From Narthecium ossifragum (taxonomy: Eukaryota; Streptophyta; Magnoliopsida; Dioscoreales; Nartheciaceae): a DNA stretch of 64,000 bases. Below, one piece after another: positions 22,728 through 34,060 of this stretch (its first letter is position 1; the number at the start of each line of letters is the position of its first letter). The translations under genes and the position numbers were made by a program. The DNA lies in contig OY986969.1 of NCBI GenBank assembly GCA_963920575.1, positions 16,911,288 to 16,975,287 of the forward strand, written 5' to 3'. Under the pieces are notes generated by a model, which made no database searches, was not told where the DNA came from, and worked only from the letters and a program-made list of their open reading frames with translations.

Positions 22728-25142
22728 TGTGAAGACCCGTTCCTCTGACCTGGCTCGACCGCGTGGGTCGAGAGCCGTTTTTCTATTGATATGGTTTCGC
22801 GTCGGGTGCGATCAGGTTGATCGTATTGCTTTTGTGACCCCAAGGGCAATTTGGTAAATTTCACCTGGTAGTCGATTTCACACTCCGCGTAATGCACACA
22901 CGGCCTTGGATTGATGTATGTGATTGATTAGGACCTTAAGGGTGCCTCCGATCGGAAGATCGGAGCTCGATCGGGAAAGATCGAATTGGACGGTCGAGAT
23001 CAGATCCTGATCTCTATAAATACCTGACTTCCCTTTCTTTCTTTCTTTTTCTCTCCTTCCCTGTTGTTGTCTCTCTCTCTCTCCTACCGGCTGAGCTAGG
23101 GCTTGGAGTCGCGATCTTCGAGGAGCGGATCTTGGCGATCGAGCTTGGGGGACACGTGGAGGAGCTGCCCTACTTGATCAAGTAGGTGTTTCTACCCCGA
23201 TCGTATGGTTGGGTTCTCCTAGGATAGGTTTATTGTGTTGTTGATGTAGGAATACATGGTAGAATGTTGTGTAGTTTAATACATGGGTGTTATAGCTTGC
23301 TTAGAGTATCCCTACATCTTGGTTTTTGTATTTTATCCGACGATTCTCGTATTATCGCCGTTTTGTCGGTTTTCAGCCATTTTGACCTAGATTTGAGATT
23401 TAACCGTCAAAATCATGCCTTCTTCGTATTAATAGCTTCCCCACCATTTATTGCACATGCCTGCAAAGTTTCATCGATTTTCGATAAGTTTTGATAGATC
23501 AAATCCAAGAAATTGGATTTCCGACACTGTTCTTAGGAACTGTGCACTAGGTCTGACGGTCGACCGTCGGATCGACCGTCGGATCGACCGTCAAGCGTTG
23601 ATATGCTTCTTCCTGGCCTCACGGTCGACCGTCGGATTGACCGTCGCATCGACCGAGAGGCTCTGTCTCATTTTTGGCTTCCCTGGGTCGATGCTCCGAT
23701 CGACCGCGGGTCCTTCCCCTTTTCCCACTTTACCTGACGGTCTACCGTCGCATCGACCGTGAGGCTCTGTCTCCATTTTGGTTTCCCAGGGTCGATGTCC
23801 CGATCGACCGCGGCTCTTGTGATCTTCCCACTTTTTGGTCTCATGGTTGACCGTCGGATTGACCATCGCATCGACCGCGGCTCACGGTCGACAGTCGAAT
23901 CGACCGTCGCATCTACCGTGAATCCTTGAACAGTGTTTTCTAGTTTTCTATGTTGGGTTCTTCATTCATGATAGATGTCCAATCATGTTAGGAAGCATGC
24001 ACGTTATTATCATGGGATTTTTTATGGCTTTTGATGGAGATTGAGAATTGAATCGTGCGTTTATCCTTTTTGGCGAAAGTGTGGATTGACTCGCATTTAA
24101 ATATTTAGTTGGATGGTAACTTTAAATGCTTATTGTTTTCCTAGCCGTTAGCTAGCTATGAGTGCTAGCTAACGTGGCATTGTGGAACCTTAGTCCGTTG
24201 CCGGCGAGTGCCGATGGCTATTGTATAACTGTTGAACTTATATTTGATGTTGTGGCATATAGAGACATCTAGGTTAGGCGGGCGATGAGTTGATCGTCGA
24301 TCCGAGGCTCTCGGGTAGCTCGGATCTAGCCTTAGGACCGCGGCTGGGTAGTATGGTTTAGGGCGTTATTGTATAATTGGAATCTCATGTTATCGAGGAT
24401 ATGATGTAGTTGGCTATGATCATACTTGCTTGAGGTTTAGAGGTCGTGTTGTCTTCCCAATGCCAAGTGCTAAGGATGGTTGTCGATATCCCTGATGTGG
24501 TCCCCAGGCAGTGGTTTCCTGCTGGGTAAGGGTGATCCTACTGGTTCTGGTTCTTGTTCCTCCCAGCGTGTTGGTTGATGTTCCCAGTGTGGTCGGTTGA
24601 GAAGAGTAGGATCCCCAGGGGAGTCGATAGGGGTTGTGGGACCCCGTGGCATTCCTTAGACTTAAGCGGGGAGACGTCACAGTTGTTATTTTCCTCCCTT
24701 CAGTGTGCCATAGAGTAGAACCATACTGAGTTTATCGCTCACTCCTACCTAGGCTGCGTTTGCAGGTGCAGGCGACAATTCTTCTTCAGTAGAGCCGGCG
24801 GGATCAACTTTTGGCGGCGCGACGACTTCCGGAGGCGCTTGAGGTTGTTGTGGGAGAATTGTTGTACTTTTGATAGATTTTGTATATTATAAACATCTTT
24901 CGAGGATTTTTGGATTATATGTATAATATCTTTCCCTTGGATGAGCTTGATAAGAATTTGTATCGGATGTTCAAACAGTACAACCTGATGTTTCTATTAA
25001 TTGAATTACAGCTTTATCCCTGGAAGTTAAATTGTTTAAATTATTTGTGTTTTCTACTTTATATCGCGCCAGTTTGGATGTGAACAGTAATAGGAACCCT
25101 CACGCCTCGGCCCAGATGGGTTTTCTGGGTCGGGGTGTGACA
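22728..25142 (+). mobile_element. Solo LTR 'C', gypsy-type, TSD CCGCC
   Basis: The 2415-bp LTR runs from TGTGAAGACC to GTGTGACA and is flanked on both sides by CCGCC (22723-22727 and 25143-25147). U3 landmarks are CCCCAAGGGCAATTTGGTAA (22838-22857) and TTTCACACTCCGCGTAATGC. A TATA box, TATAAA, is at 23015-23020. The donor-like site is AA/GTAGGTGTTTCTACC (GT at 23182) and the acceptor-like site TTTGCAG/GTGCAGG (AG at 24764-24765), 1.58 kb apart. No PBS or PPT adjoins it, so it is solo. The insertion is in the MULE end; the tandem copy at about 25424-25450 is an effectively empty site. Confidence 0.9.
23555..23920. repeat. GGTCGACCGT array in LTR 'C'
   Basis: Many copies of GACGGTCGACCGTCGGAT, GATCGACCG and CGCATCGACCG lie in about 365 bp. 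The words are self-complementary and are regularly followed by the degenerate halves TCGGAT or TCGCAT. Confidence 0.85.
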
Positions 25143-25147
25143 CCGCC

Positions 25148-25232
25148 CATGGTTTCCAGCATCCCACCAGCAACAAGAAACCCTCGCGCATTCGCCGCAC
25201 TGGAGCTCTCTTTTAGTGTACTACTCCACCAC

Positions 25233-25265
<33 letters not shown>

Positions 25266-25511
25266 AAGGAGACATGGAGAGGAGTACTCCGGTGCGGAAG
25301 CCTTAGCTCCTACTCTTCGCCGCCCCTGGTCTTCTCACCGCCGTCGTACGCGATCACTCTCTCTCTTCCCCGCCGCCACCACGCGCAATCACTCTCTCTC
25401 TTCCTCTATTCTTCCTCGCCACCCCGCCCCTGGTTTCCAGCGTCCCCGCCGGCAGCAAGAAACCCTCGCGCATTCACTGCACTGGAGCTGGCTTTTAGTG
25501 TACTACTCAAC

Positions 25512-25548
<37 letters not shown>

Positions 25549-26007
25549 CATGGAGAGGAGTACTCCGGTGAGGAAGCCCTAGCTCCTGCTCTTCGCCGCC
25601 GCCCCTGGTCTTCCCCGCCGCCCCTAGTAGAGTTCGGCCTCAACTCTGGCGTGATACCATCTTCGACCCTCGAGCTCTCCCTCTTGGAGCGAGTAAAAGG
25701 CAAGATGTTGACACTGGCTATCTAGAATCAATTTCCTACTTCTTAATCATGTCTTTGGTTCGGAATCCTTAGCAATCGGCGAACTTTATTGCGCATTTTC
25801 ATGTGTTTCAAGCTCTGATTCGTGTTTTTTGGTGCTTAATTTTTCTCATTTTCGCTCAACTTAAGCAAAGTTTTCTTGAGTTAGGTTTTCTTGATTTCTA
25901 TCTATTGAGTTAGGTTTCTTGATTTCTATCTTGTTGATGATCTCTGTAGTTGTCCATGTTTTGATGCTATAGAACTGAATTCTTTCTTTTTCTTTCCAAA
26001 TTGAAGT
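25148..26007 (+). mobile_element. MULE end continued, with a tandem duplication and GA microsatellites
   Basis: This resumes the element cut by LTR 'C'. A unit of about 280 bp, starting TGGTTTCCAGC and including 'CAAGAAACCCTCGCGCATTC', a (GA)n run and 'GACATGGAGAGGAGTACTCC', is present twice (from about 25152 and about 25431). The span 25700-26007 reads as an intron-like TC-rich leader ending TTGAAG before the FAR1-type exon. ORFs here are low-complexity shadows. Confidence 0.6.
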
Positions 26008-26488
26008 ATGGATATACATGGAAATGAGGAGTTTGATGAATCACAATTTGAAGGAGATGACAATGAAGTTACAACAACAATTGAGAAAAGAGATGACCCA
26101 AATTGTGACATGGCATTTGATTATGTAGATGAAGTGCACAAATATTATAGAGGTTATGGTAAACAGAAAGGCTTTTGAGGTCATAAAAGGAGTCATAAAA
26201 CAGATGTAGTTGGAAATATAAATTATGTCACATTTGGTTGCTCACGCAGTGGAAAAATTGAGCAAGCTGAGAGAACATCAATGAGGTCGAGGTCAAATTG
26301 TAAAACAATCTGTAGTGCAAAAATAAACGAAAGTTTGCGGGCCGATGGAAAATTCAGATTGACAAAGATTATTTTGGAACACAATCATGCATTGAGTCCA
26401 TCGAAGGCAAGGTTCTTTCGTTGCAATAAAGTTTTACAACCTAGTATTAGACGGCAACTTGAATTGAATGATGATGCCGGAGTAATGA
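26008..26488 (+). pseudogene. FAR1/MULE transposase N-terminal fragment (FAR1 DNA-binding domain)
   Basis: The frame from ATG 26008 reads an acidic N-terminus and then 'FDYVDEVHKYYRGYGKQKGF'. An in-frame TGA stop (26176-26178) follows, after which the frame continues with FGCSRSGK, CKTICSAKI and ILEHNHALSP. The Cys, Cys and His-x-His pattern is that of the FAR1-type zinc-binding domain found in MuDR-like transposases and in the FHY3/FAR1 proteins derived from them. The frame is cut at 26488 by LTR 'D'. No MULE transposase catalytic domain was found in the window. The stop codon and the insertion make it a pseudogene. The MULE ends nearby favour a transposon origin over a host FAR1 gene. Confidence 0.75.
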
Positions 26489-29434
26489 TGTGAGGACCTG
26501 TCCCTCCAACCCGGTACGATCGCGGTAGGTCGAGGGTCTGGTTTTTTGGTTTGGTTGTTTTGGCTCGGTTGGCCATGCTTTGCGATCGGTTGATCGCATC
26601 GCTGCTTTTGGACCCCAAGGGTAATTTGGTAAATTGTGTCTTGACGATCGGTTTCACACCCGCGTAATGCACACACAGCCTTGATTGATGTACGTAATTG
26701 AATAGATCCAGTAGGAGCGTTTGCGATCGTCAAATCCGGACAAGATTGCGACGAGATCGTAATTTGGAGTCAAATCGGATTCAAGTTGGCTCGTCCGAAC
26801 CGGCTAAGCCACTAACCCTCTTCTCTCCCTCTCTTTCTTTTCCTTTTTCTTTTCTTTCCTTTTTCCTTTCTTTCCTTTCCTCTTCCTTCCCTGCCTTCCC
26901 CCGCACCCGATCCTCTCCTCCTTCCTTCCCTTTCTCTCTCCCGCGGCAACCCCTCTTCCTTCACCGGTGACCTGGAGGTGGCAGCAAGGGCCCCCTCCCC
27001 CTTCTCCTTCCTTCCCTTTCTCTCCCCCGCGGCAGCCCCTCTTCCTTCTCTGGCGACGGCTGCAGTTGTGGGAGGACTTCGGCGAGCTGGAGACGGCGAC
27101 AGCGACGGAGGACGGCGAATCACGGCGGATTAGCAAGGATTGAAGACTTGGATTTGCGTTTAAAGTAGGGTTTCTACCTTAATCTTTGGGTTAAGCTAGA
27201 TCTAGGGTTTGTTTGTTGGATAGTGGATTTCTTTGCTCTAATTAGTTCCTTCATGCATGCTTAGTAACTGATTGAAGCTTCATGCGATTTGATTTGGGTT
27301 TTATCCGGATTTTAACATATTTTTTCCGGATTTCTTTGAGTGCTATGTTTTTCGATGAACAGTCAGTTTCCAGCTCGATTTCTGAGCTGTGTGAGCTTGA
27401 TCTCAGGAAACTTTCTAGATAAAAGTTGTAGATTATCGAGTCCTCTTCCGATTGCCACTGGTTTCATAATTGTTGGATTTATACGTGATTTATAATGAAT
27501 TTTCTCCAAAACTACTGTGAAACAGGAATGAAGAAATTAGTTAGTTATATAAGTGGAAATTAGACATCAATTAGATCCAATTCTTGGACATGACGTTCCT
27601 TACATGCAATTGAGTACATGATTAAGTTTGATTTCGATTTGATACATCATTGGACGTCAAATCGACGAGATTTCATCGCTTTTGGCCGAAGACCAAAATA
27701 CGTGATTTTCATCTATTTTCGTTCGTCCGTTTGAATTGAATTTCGGGTATGCGTATTGAGAACCATTAATGGGCATGTATGCTAAGTTTCGCATTAATTG
27801 GATGAACATAGTGAAACCTAGGTTATACCCTAATCTTGTCAACTATATATAATTAAATCATGATTAATCAATTGTAACTTGTCTAATTCATCTACTACCC
27901 TGAATTGATGTTCTTAGCTGTATACAGTAGATACATGTGTGATTTGATAAGTTTTGGGAAATCAATCGCTCGATTTCTACACGGTTATTTAAGTTGCTAA
28001 TCTTCTAGCTTAATTAACAATTGATTATGAAGTATGCTTAGAATCCATGTAATTTTTAGTAGAATGCTATCTATACATGTATTGCATATATTTATGTATC
28101 TAAGCCCTATGTGAGGCTCATGGTTGAACAAATGGAGTCATGCCCCTTGGGATGTTTAGTTAGATAATGGGTCGAAGGTGTGCCCTATATTATGTACATT
28201 GTATTTGTTATGTTGTTCGTCTGGCCGGGGTTGTATCCCCGTTGTAGCAATTTCGATGGACGGCTATGTATACCGACGTAACGCCGAAATTTGAATTGAG
28301 ATGTTCGTTTACGGCCTGCGTTGTCGTTGTTGTGATAGATAGATATGTAACTGCTTTAGACCCCTTGCTATGTTTACCCCATGGCAAGCTTGGTGCTATG
28401 CCTAGCCTTGTATGATGTTTGACATACTGTTGCATGTCCTGATCTATTAGTGTGAGCGTGTGCATTGCATGCATTTGCTTGCATTAGAGGCATTCAAGCT
28501 AGGTGGTAGGCGATGGGTTCGATCGTCGAACCGGGGTTCTCGGGTAGCCCGGATCTAGCCCTAGGATCGGGGTTTGGGTAGTCGAGGATTAGGATGCGAT
28601 TGTAATATTGACTAATTATTTATCATTCGAGGATTATTAAGTAGTTGGACTGGGATATTATATTGTTTGAGGTTTAGAGGTCATGTCGCTTCTCCAAGGC
28701 CAAGTGCTAAGGATGGATGTCGATGCGTTCCCAACGTGGGTCCCCAAGGCATGGAAATCTTGCTTGGGTAAGGGTGATCATGCATGTTACTGTTCCTTGG
28801 CCTCCTGGTAACATGTTCAGGAGAGAGGTTTCATGACAGGAGCCCTTGGGACATCGATAGGGTTATGGGACCCCGTGGCATCCTTTAGACTTGGGCGAAG
28901 AAACGACATTGTTGTTGTTTCCCTTCCTTTCTGTGCGACGTAGAATAGCGTAGAACCCTACTGAGTTTTGTTGCTTACCCCTACCTGGGCTGCATCGGTG
29001 ATGCAGTTCTTTCCTTTCAGGTGATCTTCTGGGCGTTGGCGCACCATTCTCAAGGTGATCGTGGATTTGGAGTTTCGAGGAGTACTTGATGATCATGGAG
29101 TTTTCCCTTTTGTTAATAGTTGTACATTTGCAGTTATATTAAATGTATAATTTCCTTCATCGAGGATTTGATTGTCTGTATTAATTATGTATTGAGGGTC
29201 GATGAAAGCATTGTATCAGAACCTGTACTAGATAGTGAAATTTGTGATAGCATATTCATGTTCATGTTAAATTTAGAACTGTTAGATTTATCGTCTTAAT
29301 TTATCGTGAAGATTATAAACTGTACAGGGCTCAAATTGAGAAATACAGGGGAGGTTCTCGCCGTTTGATTGCAGCAATAGGTTTAGTCGGTTCATGTCCT
29401 GGTCCAGATGGGTTTTCTGGGTCGAGACGTGACA
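26489..29434 (+). mobile_element. 5' LTR 'D' of a gypsy-type element
   Basis: The 2946-bp LTR runs from TGTGAGGACC to GACGTGACA and is followed at once by an iMet PBS, so it is a true 5' LTR. It carries the U3 block CCCCAAGGGTAATTTGGTAA (26613-26632) and TTTCACACCCGCGTAATGC. The donor-like site is AAA/GTAGGGTTTCTACC (GT at 27165) and the acceptor TTTCAG/GTGATC (AG at 29019-29020), 1.86 kb apart. The 5' flank is AATGA. No matching 3' LTR with AATGA after it was seen. Confidence 0.85.
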
Positions 29435-30200
29435 ACTTGGTATCAGAGCAGGCTGTAGGTCTGTAAGCCAGATTGTGTCAGCGAGGACGTTGTGCCTCTA
29501 AGGGGGTTGGGTTGTGAGACCCGGGTACTGGGTGTCGGTGTTCGCCTGGAGGGCGTGTGGCCGAACCAGGTAACCGGGTAAGGAATCTCACGTAGATAAT
29601 AAGTATATTAGTAACTCTTATAAGACACAACGCGTTTTAAAGTTGAGATGACAGTGATCCGTCAGAAAACTCTAAGGTTAAGCGTACTTGCCTTGGAGCG
29701 GTCCCGGGATGGTTGACCTACTGGGAAGTTTTCTAATATTTCTACGGTGATCCAAAAGCGGATAATATTGTGTCGGGTGGGGCCCTCGGGTGGATCTTGG
29801 ACGGAGCCCGCATGCACGTGGGTTGATTGGATCACCTGGCTCAGTATGCTGGAGCGACAGCAGGGGACGCCTTGAACTGTAATCCGAATACTGAGACAGA
29901 TGACTTGAGGGTTGACATCGGACTGTTGGTCGGTGGTCGTGGTGAGTTTCGGGGTTATCATTTCTGCTTCTGGGGAATGGCAAGGTAGCCATTGGAAGAG
30001 GCAGTGGTGTCAGCATCAGCGACAGCCGTGGTAGCAGCAACATCGTGTCGGTCCTTTGGGAGGTAGCCTGGACCGCCAGATTGAGAGGGAACCCACAGGG
30101 TGCTCGGTTGCTAGCCACTGGGAGCCTTTCTGTCGACGGTGCTGGTTGTGAGGGGCGCGAGGCGAGAGAGGTGCTTACCGTGAAGTAGTCGGGGGTGATG
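29435..30200 (+). mobile_element. PBS and start of the internal region of element 'D'
   Basis: TGGTATCAGAGC at 29438-29449 is the iMet primer site. The following leader and start of gag are heavily degraded; no long frame survives. It is interrupted at 30201 and appears to continue at 32149. Confidence 0.65.
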
Positions 30201-30201
30201 T

Positions 30202-31045
30202 GATAGAGCTTGAAAAGTGTCATGGCTTAACAGGTCTAATCAAAATTACTATAATTTTCCGGTGCTCTACTTTAACTACTAAGGAACTAATAGATAACGG
30301 AGAGTCTGAGTCGAATCTACATGGACTTAGGTGATTGAGATTGAACGCTTAGTTAGTCTCCTACCAATGAGTTGGGAAAAGATTACGGTTTGATATTAAA
30401 CTAAATTTAAACTAAAGGGTTTATGAGTACGAGAGAAGAGACTACATGATTCTTAATCAATAACTAAGGTTCTACCATGTCATTCTAAGCCAAGGGCACA
30501 TTAATCACGATGAATGGCTTGTCTTAATAGTTGACAGGTGAATGGCGAGTTCTTCCTATCACTCGACAAGTTCTGATTAGGATTCCTTGTCGGCACGATA
30601 AGTTATCTAAAAGTCAAAATTTTGATAGAGCTTGAAAAGTGACGTGGCTTAACAAGTCTAACCAAAATTACTATAATTTTCTGGTGCTCTACTTTAACTA
30701 CTAAGGAACTAATAGATAGTAATGAGTTCGAGTCGAATCCACAGGGACTTAGTTGATTGAGATTGAACGCGTAGTTAGTCTCCTACCAATGAGTTGGGAA
30801 AAGATTATGGTTTGATATTAAACTAAATTTATACTAAAGGGTTTATGAGTACGAGAGAAGAGACAACATGATTCTTAATCAATAACAAAGGTTCTACCAG
30901 GTCATTCTAAGCCAAGGGCACATTAATCACGATGAATGGCTTGTCTTAATAGTTGACAGGTGAATGGCTAGTTCTCCCTATCACTCGACAAGTTCTGGTT
31001 AGGATTCATTGTCGGCACGATAAGTTATCTAAAAGTCAGTGACCG
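30202..31045 (+). repeat. 422-bp tandem duplication
   Basis: The blocks starting GATAGAGCTTGAAAAGTG at 30202 and at 30624 are nearly identical for about 420 bp (both end AGTTATCTAAAAGTCA). They differ by scattered substitutions such as TGTCATGG versus TGACGTGG. Confidence 0.92.
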
Positions 31046-31749
31046 AATGATTAGTTACGTTCACTGCTAATGAATCTTCTGATTAGGATGAATTCATCGC
31101 ATGTAATAGTAATGATATGGATTTAGGTGCAAGATCAAGATGGGTTTAGTATCTTGATGGCCAAATCTACAAAGATAGGATATATGGAGGATTAAGGACA
31201 GAACGTAGTGGTTCTAGCACTACTATAGTGGTTCTAGCACTATACAATCCCTAATCATGAAGAAGATTTCATCTGAGATATCATGGTACTAGCATGATCC
31301 CCTTATTAGATGAATCCAATCCAAGCCCTAACATGCACAAGCTCTAGAATCAAATGCATACGAGAACAATCCACACATCCAACAGGAAATCAACACCAGA
31401 ATATAAAAGAACGAAAGATCAATCCATATAAGCCAATCAATAATGTATATAAGCCCTAGATCTCAGAACTCCCTAGTAGAAACTCTAGTTACATCATAAG
31501 AATCTCATGGCTAGGGTTTTAGCTACTCATATTTAGGGGTCGATCCATAGGTGAAAGTCGACGAACTCCTTCCGCCATGAATCTCCTCCAAAGAATCTTC
31601 AAAGAAAAGTTCAAAGGAAGGACAAGAAAGCCCTGCCCAAAAAGGTCCAGGAAGAGACCCCAAAAATCCCTAAAAACTGACTATTCATAGCCTAGGAAAG
31701 CATCCACCCACGGATTAGATCTGGGTCGTTGATCTTCTTTTCTGGCAGC

Positions 31750-31990
31750 AAAGGATCGATCCTTCCAAGAAGGAAGATCGATCCTATTGTCTTTAATTGC
31801 TAGCGACATCCCTCAAAGGATCGATCCTACTAGTTGATTAGGATCGATCTTTCACTTGTTGTCTTGATACGTCCCGTGGAGGATCGATCCTTCCATGAAG
31901 GAAGATCTATCCCTTTATATTTGCTCTCTGTCAAGTTACTGGATGAGTAGGATCGATCCTTTCAAGAAGGAAGATCGATCCTTCATGTCA
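31750..31990. repeat. Paired GGATCGATCC hairpin array
   Basis: Four units have the form GGATCGATCCTTCC, a short loop, then GGAAGATCGATCC (from about 31753, 31818, 31882 and 31951). Each can fold into a hairpin. The same design occurs in LTRs 'B' and 'E'. Confidence 0.85.
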
Positions 31991-32148
31991 GAATTGCCCG
32001 AATATGCTTCTTTTAGCTCCAAATTTGATCTAACTCATAATAGGGTCTGTTATACCTGAAATGGGATAAAAATAGTCAGTGAAGCATTGCTCGGAGACCA
32101 ACAAAGCCAAATTACAAGGGTGTTTTATGCACTTTTCAAGTCTTATCA

Positions 32149-34060
32149 TGACGCTCGGCGTGGAGCAGAGCTGTGGGTTGATGTCTCAGCTGGGGCAGAT
32201 ACCTGGGCCAGACGCGGGAATTTAGATTCCAGATAGAGCCTTGCCGGAGACGAGGCAACGACCAGTCTTAGCAGAGTTTCACACACTTCTGAGGAGAGCA
32301 GCTTCAGCAGCAGCCGTTTCAGGGCCACTTTCCTCCAGATTTCAGCTTCAGCCTTCAGCTTTTGGAGTGTCTTGTGGCTCGTGGTTTCCTTGTGGCACTG
32401 GGTGTTTCCCCCTTGTGACTCATCCCCGTGCAGCCGTGTTCGTTTGGGACTGGAGTCGGGTGTGGCTTTGGGAGTAGCTACTGATTTGGGACAAGAGCTT
32501 GGATTGATTGCTCTTGTCAATGCGCTTGCAAGAGGTTGGAGACCTCTAGGTATCCATCGCCCACGTGTGGGACACGTTAGGGTTCAACGGCTTCCTCGGT
32601 TTGCGCTGGTTGGTCGCGCACCGAGTTGTGTTTGTTGGTCGTGGGAAGGTGTTGTGGGTACACCTGACGACGTTGTTTTGCTCTCGTTGAAGGTCGCGGG
32701 TTGGCGCGCCTTCTGGTTAACCCGCGACCTTCTGGTTGTCGAAAGTTGGGGTTGTTCACCAGTCTGTGGTGAACTCCTCCCCCTTTTGTTTTGAGGGTGC
32801 TTGGTAGAGCAGGTTTTCCCTCATGTTGTTGTTTGTGCAGCTGTCCTTTTGAGGAGCATCCAGGATATTCCGCCTTCGTCAGATTTACAAGTTTGGACTC
32901 GAGGTTCGTTCGGGGTAATTCAGCCAGTGTCTTCAGTGAACGCGTCGCAAAGACCTTAGGGTCGAGTAGGCCGGGCTATATTTGGGGTAGAGGCGTCCGT
33001 TGAGGACATGTGTTCGCTCTTCCGAACCGTGAGCAACTGGACCGCGTGCAACAGTTTTCGCTGTCTCAGCAGCTTCAGCAGTCACATCAGCATGCTACCC
33101 TCGAACCTTCTGTTCTCCGAGGAGTACGTGCCCGTTGTAGTGCATCACCGAGATACTCGTCAGCTCAGAGTTTTGTCGACCTTCTCGTAGGTCGGACTTC
33201 GCACCAGCTACAATCGGATAAAGATTCGGGATTGCGACATCCCGATGACAGCTTTCAGTACGAGATACAGATTGTGTCAGCGGCAGACAAATTAGTTGAC
33301 CCAGCTGAACTCGAAGTAGATATGTGACGGCAGAGATTGAAGACGGTACTCGAGATTCCGTGGGACCGTTGACCAGAGCGACCAGGAGGTTGGACCTCCT
33401 TGCCTTAAAGTCATGACATTAGTGCCTTTAAGGGTGATAGCAACTTGTAGTTGCTAGAAAGATCTCGACCTTTCGGGCATATCACCTTTCGGTTTAGGCT
33501 AATGTCGTAGTTGTTACCTCGAGCAGGTGGGCCAGAGAAATTAAAGCAACTTTAGCGGCAGTGACAAACTGTCAGTGGCGAAGATGGAGGCAGTTATCCA
33601 GTTTAGACAACACTCATTACCACTCAGAAGATGTCAGTATGTCAGTCCAGAGTGATGGTGATGTGAAGCGACGACACGAATCTTACGGAGGTCCGTGCCC
33701 AGATTGATGCCCAGCGTGTGGATGAGAGTCATACAACGTCAGCAGACAGTAGGTTGTGCTTCAGAGGCCGAGCCTCAGTTCCAGAGTTGTGCAATGATGG
33801 CGTTCAAGCGTTCTACTCCTTTCCCTTGTTGGCCACCTTGGAGGCATGGTGGTATACCATGACCGTCATCAGCGTTGGTAGCACGAGATGCAGAGTTCAT
33901 CCCCACTACTTCACCTGTCAGGAGGTGAAGGTGGAGCATCAGCAGATAGCAGACCCGTTGCAGCTTTTCCAGTGTCAGCGAAAGTGGAGCATAGCATGGT
34001 GGATGTCGTCACTAGATTACCGAGGACTCAGATAGGATGATCCAGATCTCGGAGTACATG
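32149..34060 (+). mobile_element. Degenerate gypsy internal sequence (element 'D', continued)
   Basis: The composition and short frames (Gln/Ser-rich, e.g. FSLSQQLQQSHQHATLEP in the frame from 33010) resemble a decayed gag interior. No protease, RT or integrase motif is readable. LTR 'E' splits it at 34061. Confidence 0.45.

Larger units (their letters stand above)
30201..32148. mobile_element. TG...CA repeat element with inverted ends, inserted in element 'D'
   Basis: The left end reads TGATAGAGCTTGAAAAGTG; the right end, reversed, reads TGATAAGACTTGAAAAGTGC. Flanks are TGATG and TGACG, a 5-bp duplication with one mismatch. The 1948-bp element has no ORF. The TG...CA ends and 5-bp duplication suit a solo LTR or LTR-derived element with unusually long inverted ends. 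A TIR element with TG/CA ends is the alternative. Confidence 0.7.

Noticed and set aside
22375..22857. Pro/Ser-rich ORFs of up to 160 codons in the MULE end
   Set aside because: Low-complexity C-rich sequence open in two frames, crossing the LTR C insertion border; no domain.
26698..27136. Ser/Phe-rich and Lys/Glu/Gly-rich ORFs inside LTR D
   Set aside because: Shadows of the polypyrimidine leader of the LTR on the two strands.
31750..31990. CRISPR-like repeat array
   Set aside because: Palindromic words have irregular spacing and no constant repeat-spacer layout; the setting is a plant retroelement.
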